From positions 1 to 14,424 of the forward strand of contig JALSGY010000347.1 in the NCBI GenBank assembly GCA_026982515.1: DNA of 14,424 bases. Reading direction: 5' to 3'. Of the stretch, positions 7,464-13,786 are shown piece after piece. Under the pieces are notes generated by a model. That model was not told the origin of the DNA and made no database searches. It worked only from the letters and a program-made list of their open reading frames with translations. Positions within the stretch are counted from its first letter, which is position 1, and every line of letters starts with the position of its first letter. Position numbers and translations under genes: made by a program. Source of the DNA: Paracoccaceae bacterium (lineage in GTDB: Bacteria; Pseudomonadota; Alphaproteobacteria; Rhodobacterales; Rhodobacteraceae).

Positions 7464-8469
7464 AGCGGATCCTCGGATCAAGAATGCCATAGAGAATATC
7501 GGCGATCAGGTTGGCGAACACGATCATCACCGCGAAAATGAAGGTCAGGGTTTGCACCAGCGGTGCGTCGCCGCCCTGGATGCCGATGATCAGCAGCTGG
7601 CCGATGCCATTTACCTTGAACACCTGCTCGGTGATGATGGCGCCGCCAAACACTGCCGGGACGCCCAGGGCGATGACCGTCACCACCGGGATCAGGGAGT
7701 TGCGCAGCACATGTACCAGCAGCACCACGCTTTCCTTCAGCCCCTTGGCGCGCGCGGTGCGCACGTAATCCTGGTTGAGGTTGTCGAGCATGCTGGCGCG
7801 CATGAAGCGGCTGATCTGGGCGGTGGTTTGCAGTGCCAGCACCATCACCGGCATGATCATCTGTTTGACCTGCATCTTGAAGGTTTCCCAGTCGACCACT
7901 TCGAGCGTGGTGTCGTAGATCGAGGGGAACCAGCCCAGCTGCACCGAGAAGATGACGATCACCAGCACCCCGGAAAAGAACGGCGGCACCGAGAAGCCGA
8001 CCATCGAGATAAAGGTACCGGCCTGGTCGAATACCGAATATTGCTTGTAGGCCGAGATCACCCCGATCGGGATGGCGATGAGGATGCCGACCACATAGGA
8101 CATGCCCACCACCCACAGGGTCTGGGGCATGCGCTCGACGATCAGGTCGACCACCGGCGAGCGGGTCACATAGGAGACGACCCGCAGGCGGTCTTCGCAG
8201 TTGAAAGAGCAGGTGCCGCGCCACTGGTCCCAGATATTGAGCGGCTCGTTGATGAAGAATTGCTTGCACCACAGCAGGTAGCGCACCCACATCGGTGCAT
8301 CCAGCCCGAGGCTGGTGCGGATCTTTTCGCGCACTTCCGGCGGGATGGTCAGCGGCAGGTTGCCGGTCGGATCCGACGGGGCCAGATCGAGGATCAGGAA
8401 GATGATGAAAGAAATGAACAGAAGCACCGGGACGGAAAACATCAGGCGTCTGAGAGTGTAGTTCAGCAT
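7456..8469 (-). CDS. Peptide-type ABC transporter permease (DppB/OppB family)
   Basis: This is the first channel subunit, 337 residues. It begins with the typical OppB start MLNYTLRRL and a membrane helix (about 9-30). A long periplasmic loop (31-117) follows, then five membrane segments. The EAA loop is QDYVRTARAKGLKESVVL (233-250) followed by HVLRNSLIP (253-261). GAIITEQVF (276-284) and the end GILDPRIRYD fit the family. The periplasmic loop contains Cys87 and Cys91 (TCSFNCED), which could form a disulfide. No strong Shine-Dalgarno precedes the ATG. The 87-bp gap from the binding-protein gene is filled mostly by a stable hairpin, so this gene may be expressed less than the binding protein. 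Its end overlaps the next permease gene by 8 bp. Confidence 0.93.
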   Translation of the reverse strand: MLNYTLRRLMFSVPVLLFISFIIFLILDLAPSDPTGNLPLTIPPEVREKIRTSLGLDAPMWVRYLLWCKQFFINEPLNIWDQWRGTCSFNCEDRLRVVSYVTRSPVVDLIVERMPQTLWVVGMSYVVGILIAIPIGVISAYKQYSVFDQAGTFISMVGFSVPPFFSGVLVIVIFSVQLGWFPSIYDTTLEVVDWETFKMQVKQMIMPVMVLALQTTAQISRFMRASMLDNLNQDYVRTARAKGLKESVVLLVHVLRNSLIPVVTVIALGVPAVFGGAIITEQVFKVNGIGQLLIIGIQGGDAPLVQTLTFIFAVMIVFANLIADILYGILDPRIRYD

Positions 8470-8508
8470 GGGTGGCTCAGCTCATTTCTCTGGTGAGGGA
8501 AGGGAGGG

Positions 8509-8538
8509 GGCCGCCCCGCAGGTGGCTGCGGAGCGGCC
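8509..8538 (-). other. Stable hairpin between binding-protein and permease genes
   Basis: On the - strand GGCCGCTCCGCA (8538-8527) pairs with TGCGGGGCGGCC (8520-8509) around a six-base loop. Eleven pairs are Watson-Crick and one is U-G. On the + strand the same position is a C-A mismatch, so the structure best fits the operon transcript. It begins 18 bases past the binding-protein stop. No U-tract follows. It resembles hairpins in other importer operons that protect the binding-protein mRNA or terminate partially before the permease genes. Confidence 0.65.
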
Positions 8539-8556
8539 GGTTTTCACGTCAGCGGC

Positions 8557-10269
8557 TTACTTGGCGCGCGACCAGTCGGCCACGTTCCACATCTGGCTGT
8601 CCCAGACGTTGAGCCGGACGCCTTCGAGGCTGTTGGCATGTGCCGAGACCGAACCGCGGTGCACCAGCGGGATCATCGCGCCTTCCTGCATCAGCATGTC
8701 GTTCATCTGCTTGACGATTGCTGCGCGGTCCTCAAGCGCGGCCGTGGTGGCCAGCTTTTCGGCAAGGGCGTCGTATTCCGGGTTGCAATAGCGCGGCATG
8801 TTGCTGCCCAGCCAGTTGTTCGCCGGGCTCGGGATTTCCGAGCAGACCCAGGAGCCCATATAGGCCTCGGGATCGGTGCCGTCGAACAGGTTGGTATACA
8901 TCTCGATGTCGGCATAGAACTTCTGGAAGGTATCCGGGCTCGACTGGTCGCCACCAAAGAACACGGCTGCGTCGATATTCTTGAGCTCGGTTTCAACGCC
9001 GATCTCGCTCCACCACTGCTTGACCAGGGCCTGCGTGTCCTGGCGCACGGCGTTGGTCGAGGTCTGGTAGAGGATCGACAGGCGCACGCCGTCCTTCTGG
9101 CGGATGCCGTCAGGGCCGGGCATCCAGCCGGCCTCATCGAGGATGGCATTGGCCTTGGCGATGTCCTGAACCAGGCATTCGTCATTGGCGGTCGAAACAT
9201 AGATCGCCGGGGCCGGGACCACGTTACAGGTCGCCTTGCCCGCTTCGCCATAGCCGACTTCGGCCAGCAGGTTGCGGTCGATGGCAAGGCTGAGCGCCCG
9301 GCGCACGGCCGGATCGGTGAGGAAGGGGTGCGGCCCGCCCTCGAGGGTCGAGCGCTTGTCGCCCAGGGCCGGGTCGGGATTGGTCAGGTTGACCATCAGC
9401 CGCTCGACACCGGTGCCAAAGGCCGAAACCACCGTGCCCTTGCCGGCCGCCGCCATCTGCGCCAGCACGGTCGGGTCGACCTGCAGGTTCCAGGCATAGT
9501 CGAATTCGCCGGTTTCCAGCACCGAACGCGCTGCCGAAGCCGCATCGCCGCCGCCCTTGAAGGTCACCCGACCAAAGGCGGGCTTGCCTCCATCGCGGTA
9601 GTTCGGGTTGGCGACATAGACCACGGTATCGTTGGCCTTGAACTCCTCGACCATGAACGGGCCGGTGCCGATCGGGCCGAAATTCTCGGCGGTGCAGTTG
9701 GGCGCGTTGACGCCGACGCAATCCTTGAACTGCTCCTGCTGCAGGATCGGCATGGTCGAGCCGACCAGGGCCGAATAGGGGAACGGCTTGGGCTTGGTGA
9801 AGGTGATCTTGACCGAGCGATCGTCGAGCGCCTCGACGCTACCGATATCGGCAAAACCGGCCAGCTGCTGGCAGCCGCCCTCTTCGTTCATGCAGTAATT
9901 GGCGGTAAACACCACGTCGGCCGAAGTCACCGGCGTGCCGTCCGACCAGACCAGGCCTTCCTTGAGGGTCCAGGTGATCGAGGTCAGGTCTTCGGCCACG
10001 CCGCCGTTTTCAACGGTGGGAATGTCCTCGGCCAGCCAGGCCACCATGTTGCCGTTCTCGTCGTAGCGCGCCAGCGGCTCCAGCACCAGGGCCGAGGCGT
10101 CGATGTCCTTGTTGCCGCCCGACAGATACGGGTTGAGGATCGAGGCCGCCTGCCAGTAGATGATGTTGAGCTGGCCGTCGCGCCCTTGCGCTTCATGCGA
10201 GCCGGCCAAGGCCGACGAGGCCAGGGCTATCGCGGCCGCTGCGCCTAGCAGAGTTGATTTCAGTTTCAT
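8557..10269 (-). CDS. Peptide-type ABC transporter substrate-binding protein (SBP family 5)
   Basis: This periplasmic receptor captures substrate for the importer, 570 residues. A Sec signal peptide (MKLKSTLLGAAAAIALASSA) is followed by LAGSHEA, with probable cleavage after Ala22. The lack of a lipobox cysteine indicates a soluble protein. Family-5 features include NPYLSGG (46-52), ITWTLKEGLVWSDGTPVTSA (98-117), GPIGTGPFMVEEF (198-210), the conserved hinge segment DPAVRRALSLAIDR (319-332), and DQSSPDTF (441-448) in the ligand-pocket region. It has eight cysteines in four close pairs (126/133, 184/192, 348/365, 476/495), suggesting up to four disulfides. GGGAG precedes the ATG at good spacing. 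The substrate class (peptide, opine or acylated amino acid) cannot be decided by sight. Confidence 0.93.
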   Translation of the reverse strand: MKLKSTLLGAAAAIALASSALAGSHEAQGRDGQLNIIYWQAASILNPYLSGGNKDIDASALVLEPLARYDENGNMVAWLAEDIPTVENGGVAEDLTSITWTLKEGLVWSDGTPVTSADVVFTANYCMNEEGGCQQLAGFADIGSVEALDDRSVKITFTKPKPFPYSALVGSTMPILQQEQFKDCVGVNAPNCTAENFGPIGTGPFMVEEFKANDTVVYVANPNYRDGGKPAFGRVTFKGGGDAASAARSVLETGEFDYAWNLQVDPTVLAQMAAAGKGTVVSAFGTGVERLMVNLTNPDPALGDKRSTLEGGPHPFLTDPAVRRALSLAIDRNLLAEVGYGEAGKATCNVVPAPAIYVSTANDECLVQDIAKANAILDEAGWMPGPDGIRQKDGVRLSILYQTSTNAVRQDTQALVKQWWSEIGVETELKNIDAAVFFGGDQSSPDTFQKFYADIEMYTNLFDGTDPEAYMGSWVCSEIPSPANNWLGSNMPRYCNPEYDALAEKLATTAALEDRAAIVKQMNDMLMQEGAMIPLVHRGSVSAHANSLEGVRLNVWDSQMWNVADWSRAK

Positions 10270-10316
10270 GTTCTTCTCCCTTGGTTGTTGCTCTTCGTTT
10301 TGCTCTTGAGGCCTCG

Positions 10317-11348
10317 TCAGCTGCCGGTTTCGTCGGCAGTCTCATTCGATACATTCATGTCGTTGTAATGGTGGCAGGCGACAAAACGCCCCGGCAGGAC
10401 TTCGCGAAAGGCCGGGTCTTCGCGGTGGCAGATCTCCATCACCGCCGGACAGCGGGTGCAGAAATTGCAGCCTGCGGGCGGGTTGGCCGGGCTGGGCACA
10501 TCGCCTTGCAGGATCACCCGCTCGGCGGCTTCCAGGTCCGGGTCAGGCTCGGGCACCGCGCTCAGAAGCGCCTTGGTATAGGGGTGCAGCGGCTCGTTAT
10601 AGAGGCTTTCGCGCGCCGACAGCTCGACCACCTTGCCCAGATACATCACTGCCACCCGGTCGGCGATATGGCGCACCATCGACAGGTCGTGGGATATGAA
10701 CAGGTAGGTCAGGCCGAACTGCTTTTGCAGATCCTCGAGCAGGTTGACCACCTGGGCCTGGATCGACACGTCAAGGGCGGCGATCGGCTCGTCGCAGACG
10801 ATGAATTTCGGGTTCAGGGCCAGGGCGCGGGCAATGCCGATACGCTGGCGCTGACCGCCGGAAAATTCGTGCGGGTAGCGGTTGGAGAAGCGCCGGTTGA
10901 GCCCGACCGCATCCATCAGCTCATGCACCCGCGCCCTGCGCTGGGTGCGGTCCATGTCGGTATGTTCCAGCAGCGGCTCGCCGATGATCCCCTCGAGCGT
11001 CATGCGCGGGTTGAGCGAGGCCTGGGGGTCCTGAAACACCATCTGCATGGTCGGGCGCAGCTTGCGCAGGCCGGCCTGCGACTCCTTGCCGATTTCGCGC
11101 CCGTTGATGGTGATCGAGCCGGCGGTGATGTCGTAAAGGCGCAGGATCGCGCGCCCGCAGGTGGATTTGCCACAGCCGCTTTCGCCAACCAGGCCCAGCG
11201 TCTCGCCCTCATAGATGTCAAAGCTGACATCGTCGACCGCCTTGACGTCACCGACATGGCGCCGGAACACCCCGGCATAGATCGGAAAATACATCTTCAG
11301 ACCGCGCACTTCGATCAGCGTCTTTGCGCCTTGGCTGACGTCAAACAT
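10317..11348 (-). CDS. Peptide-type ABC transporter ATP-binding protein (DppF/OppF family)
   Basis: This is one of the two cytoplasmic ATPases that drive the importer, 343 residues. Walker A is GESGCGKST (55-63), the Q-loop is FQDPQASLNP (105-114), the signature is SGGQRQR (163-169), Walker B is IVCDEP (183-188), and the switch His is at 220 in FISHD. The N-terminal linker YFPIYAGVFRRHVGDVKAVD (20-39) is typical of OppF/DppF. The C-terminal extension has Cys294, 297, 300 and 307 plus Cys325. Such clusters bind a 4Fe-4S centre in related DppD/DppF-type ATPases. The start at 11348 is chosen for GGGAGG six bases upstream. It overlaps the stop of the preceding ATPase gene by 8 bp. An in-frame ATG 21 codons earlier only re-reads that gene. 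Confidence 0.94.
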   Translation of the reverse strand: MFDVSQGAKTLIEVRGLKMYFPIYAGVFRRHVGDVKAVDDVSFDIYEGETLGLVGESGCGKSTCGRAILRLYDITAGSITINGREIGKESQAGLRKLRPTMQMVFQDPQASLNPRMTLEGIIGEPLLEHTDMDRTQRRARVHELMDAVGLNRRFSNRYPHEFSGGQRQRIGIARALALNPKFIVCDEPIAALDVSIQAQVVNLLEDLQKQFGLTYLFISHDLSMVRHIADRVAVMYLGKVVELSARESLYNEPLHPYTKALLSAVPEPDPDLEAAERVILQGDVPSPANPPAGCNFCTRCPAVMEICHREDPAFREVLPGRFVACHHYNDMNVSNETADETGS

Positions 11349-12345
11349 GGGCTTCCTCCCGGGCCGGGGCGACCAGGTGGCAAGCGGCCGCGTGGCGTGG
11401 GCCGGTGACATGCAGGGCCGGGTTTTCGCGCGCGCAGATGTCTATCGCCACCGGGCAGCGCTCGCGAAACGGGCAGGCGGTGGGCGCGCCGCCCAGGATC
11501 GGCGGCTGGCCCTCGATCACCTCGAGGCGCTCGGCGCGCTCGCCGCGCACATGGGGAACGGTTTTCAGCAGCGCCTTGGTATAGGGGTGCTGAGGGTTCT
11601 TGAACAATTCGCGCACCGGCGCCTCTTCGACCACCTGGCCGCCATACATGACCATGACCCGGTCGGCGATGCCGGCAATCACCCCCAGATCGTGGGTGAT
11701 CCAGATGATGGCCATGCCCAGCTTCTGACGCAGCTCCTTGATCAGTTCGAGGATCTGCGCCTGGATGGTCACGTCAAGCGCCGTGGTCGGCTCGTCGGCG
11801 ATCAGCACTTCCGGATCGCACGCCAGGGCAATGGCAATCATCACCCGCTGGCGCATGCCGCCGGAAAACTGGTGCGGATAATCCTTGAGCCGGGCGCTGG
11901 CGGCGGGGATGCCGACCATTTCCAGCAGCTCGGCGGCGCGTTTGTTGGCCTGTTTCTTGTTCAGCCCCATATGGCGCATGAGCGGCTCGCGCAGCTGAAA
12001 ACCGACGGTGAAGACCGGGTTGAGGCTGGTCATCGGGTCCTGAAAGATGAAGCCGATCCGCGCCCCGCGAATATCGCGCAGCTTGTCGTCGTCGATCTTG
12101 AGCAGGTCGAGGCCGTCAAACATCACCTTGCCGGCGCGAATCTCGGCCGGCGGGCTGGGCAGCAGGCGGATCAGCGACATCATGGTCACCGATTTCCCCG
12201 AGCCACTTTCGCCGACAACGCCCAGCAATTCCCCCTCCTCGAGGTCAAAGCTCACGTTGTTTACCGCGTGAATCTCGCCGGAGCGGGTTTGAAAAATCGT
12301 GTTAAGGTTCTGAACATCCAGAACCTTTGACGCCCCATCGGGCAT
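11341..12345 (-). CDS. Peptide-type ABC transporter ATP-binding protein (DppD/OppD family)
   Basis: This is the first gene of the importer operon and the partner ATPase, 334 residues from the chosen start. Walker A is GESGSGKS (45-52), the Q-loop is FQDPMTSLNP (101-110), the signature is SGGMRQR (161-167), Walker B is LIADEP (181-186), and the switch His is at 218 in WITHD. The C-terminal extension carries Cys291, 297, 304 and 322, with the same spacing as Cys294, 300, 307 and 325 of the partner ATPase, fitting the family's iron-sulfur site. Two ATGs compete. GGGAG (12356-12352) abuts the first (12351) but sits six bases before the second (12345), so I prefer 12345. The operon order ATPase, ATPase, binding protein, permease, permease differs from the classic oppABCDF. 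Confidence 0.94.
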   Translation of the reverse strand: MPDGASKVLDVQNLNTIFQTRSGEIHAVNNVSFDLEEGELLGVVGESGSGKSVTMMSLIRLLPSPPAEIRAGKVMFDGLDLLKIDDDKLRDIRGARIGFIFQDPMTSLNPVFTVGFQLREPLMRHMGLNKKQANKRAAELLEMVGIPAASARLKDYPHQFSGGMRQRVMIAIALACDPEVLIADEPTTALDVTIQAQILELIKELRQKLGMAIIWITHDLGVIAGIADRVMVMYGGQVVEEAPVRELFKNPQHPYTKALLKTVPHVRGERAERLEVIEGQPPILGGAPTACPFRERCPVAIDICARENPALHVTGPRHAAACHLVAPAREEAHV

Positions 12346-12397
12346 AGGCATCTCCCAGTCGCTTGCAGGCAGTCTGACGCCACCCCTCAGGGCTAAA

Positions 12398-12425
12398 TTG
12401 TTAGCAGGATTCGGGAAGCGGGCAA
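12398..12425 (-). promoter_or_regulatory. Candidate promoter of the peptide transporter operon
   Basis: On the - strand TTGCCC (12425-12420) and TAACAA (12403-12398) are 16 bp apart, a fair sigma-70 pattern. Transcription would begin near 12391, leaving a leader of about 45 nt before the ATG at 12345. The match is by eye and moderate. Confidence 0.35.
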
Positions 12426-12448
12426 TAGCTAAGTCGAAACTTCCGCCA

Positions 12449-12475
12449 TTTTCTGCTGACTTGTCAGATTATTAT
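12449..12475 (+). promoter_or_regulatory. Weak candidate promoter of the argE-like gene
   Basis: TATTAT (12470-12475) matches the -10 consensus at five of six bases. The best -35 nearby is TTTTCT (12449-12454) with a short 15-bp spacer, so an activator or an atypical -35 may be involved. The spacer is almost filled by a 12-bp palindrome. Confidence 0.25.
12456..12467. promoter_or_regulatory. Palindrome CTGACTTGTCAG, possible operator
   Basis: CTGAC (12456-12460) and GTCAG (12463-12467) form a perfect inverted repeat around TT. It sits directly upstream of the TATTAT box of the argE-like gene in the divergent region, where a dimeric repressor could block the polymerase. No regulator gene is visible in the window to pair with it. 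Confidence 0.35.
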
Positions 12476-12545
12476 GCCTTCAGCGAAACCCTTGGCTTGA
12501 CCTTTATGCGCCAGGCGCACAGGCTTTGGCCAACAGGAGAGAGAC

Positions 12546-13709
12546 ATGGCACAAAATATGAGCGCGCGGGAAATTCTGGACAAGTTGGTGAGCTTTCCGA
12601 CGGTCAGCCGCGAATCGAATCTGGAGATCGTTGACTGGATCGAGGCCTATCTGGCCGGCTTTGGCGTCACCGCGCACCGGGTCTATAATGGCGACCGCAG
12701 CAAGGCCAATATCTACGCCAATATCGGCCCCGAGGTCGAAGGCGGGGTGGTTCTTTCGGGCCATACCGATGTGGTGCCGGTAGATGGCCAGGATTGGGAC
12801 ACCGACCCGTTCACGGTGGTCGAAAAGGACGGGCGCCTTTACGGGCGCGGCACCTGCGACATGAAGGGGTTCGACGCGCTGGCGCTGGCAGCGGTGCCGC
12901 TGGCGCTGGAGCGCGGGGTGAAGCGGCCCTTGCAGATCGCGCTGTCTTATGACGAGGAGGTCGGCTGCATCGGCGCGCCGAGCATGATCGAGGAAATGGC
13001 CCGCCTGATGCCGCGTGCTGCCGGTGCCATCATCGGCGAGCCGTCGCTGATGAAGGTGGTGACCGGCCACAAGGGCGGCTACGCGATGAAGACCCATGTG
13101 CGCGGCTTCGAGGTCCATTCCTCGCAGCCCCAGAACGGGGTCAGCGCGGTGATGGAGGCGGCAAAGCTGATCGACTGGGGCAACCAGGTCAATGCCGAAA
13201 ACGCCGCCGCAACGCCGGGGCCGTTGGCGGCGATGTTCGAGCCGCCCTACACCACCGCCCATGTCGGCACCGTGCATGGCGGCACCGCCGAAAACATCAC
13301 CGCCAGGGATTGCCGCTTCACCATGGGCTTTCGCGTGGTGGCGGGGGATGATCCCGAGGCTTGGAAGGCGCGCTACATGGAGAAGGTGCGCGAGGTCGAG
13401 GCAGCAATGAAGGCGGTGGCGCCTTCGGCCTTCATCGAGGTCGAGCCATCCTTTGGCGTGCCGGGCCTGGTGCCCGAAAAGGACGGCGTCGCCGAGGCGA
13501 TTGCCCGGCGCCTGACCGGCGACAATGCCACCCATGTGGTCAGCTATGGCACCGAGGCCGGCCAGTTTCAGCGCGGGGGCTATTCGGCGGTGATCTGCGG
13601 GCCGGGCAGCATTGATCAGGCGCATCAGGCCAACGAGTATATCTCGCTCGAGCAGTTCGAGGCGGGCTGGAAGTTCATGGAAAAGCTGGTGGATCATCTG
13701 GCCAAGTGA
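12546..13709 (+). CDS. argE: ArgE-type M20 family deacylase (acetylornithine deacetylase)
   Basis: This 387-residue zinc peptidase-family enzyme hydrolyses the amide bond of an N-acylated amino acid. N2-acetylornithine is the reference substrate. Metal and catalytic residues are all visible: SGHTDVVP (His73, Asp75), GRGTCDMKG (bridging Asp105), YDEEVGC (general base Glu137, ligand Glu138), IGEPS (Glu165) and DQAHQANEY (His360). The dimerisation domain lies at about 175-290, with HSSQPQNGVSA. The start LVSFPTVSRESNL is typical of ArgE. ATG 12546 has AGGAG (12535-12539) six bases before it. The neighbours are a divergent peptide importer and a DadA-like oxidase, not arginine genes, so a catabolic role on an imported acyl or amide substrate is at least as likely as arginine synthesis. 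Family certain, substrate uncertain. Confidence 0.85.
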   Translation: MAQNMSAREILDKLVSFPTVSRESNLEIVDWIEAYLAGFGVTAHRVYNGDRSKANIYANIGPEVEGGVVLSGHTDVVPVDGQDWDTDPFTVVEKDGRLYGRGTCDMKGFDALALAAVPLALERGVKRPLQIALSYDEEVGCIGAPSMIEEMARLMPRAAGAIIGEPSLMKVVTGHKGGYAMKTHVRGFEVHSSQPQNGVSAVMEAAKLIDWGNQVNAENAAATPGPLAAMFEPPYTTAHVGTVHGGTAENITARDCRFTMGFRVVAGDDPEAWKARYMEKVREVEAAMKAVAPSAFIEVEPSFGVPGLVPEKDGVAEAIARRLTGDNATHVVSYGTEAGQFQRGGYSAVICGPGSIDQAHQANEYISLEQFEAGWKFMEKLVDHLAK

Positions 13710-13710
13710 T

Positions 13711-13781
13711 TTCGCCGGCTGCGCCGGCGACCGGGTGGGGGCGCTGCCCCCACACCCCCGGAGTATTTGTGGAAAGATGAA
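13711..13781 (+). repeat. 3'-end element, copy 2 (after the argE-like gene)
   Basis: Two GC hairpins are followed by CCCCCGGAGTATTTG (13755-13769), four variable bases, and AAGATGAA (13774-13781). It begins two bases after the argE-like stop and matches copy 1 at 6371-6448 in layout and core sequence. Its purine-rich end runs into the ribosome-binding region of the next gene (GAAAGGG before ATG 13787). Confidence 0.75.
13713..13753 (+). terminator. Tandem GC-rich hairpins after the argE-like gene
   Basis: CGCCGGC (13713-13719) pairs with GCCGGCG (13723-13729) around TGC. GTGGGGGC (13735-13742) pairs with GCCCCCAC (13746-13753) around GCT. The stems are perfect, at 7 and 8 bp. No T-tract follows. 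The next gene lies only 33 bp beyond with no obvious promoter, so at least partial read-through is likely. Confidence 0.45.
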
Positions 13782-13786
13782 AGGGC

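Noticed and set aside
8638..12330. Long + strand reading frames antisense to the binding-protein and ATPase genes
   Set aside because: The - strand genes have complete catalytic motifs and a signal peptide. The + strand frames have shadow-type composition and no family resemblance.
12497..12525. TTGACC as a -35 box for the argE-like gene
   Set aside because: The hexamer is good, but no acceptable -10 sequence lies 16-18 bp downstream. The bases there are GC-rich.
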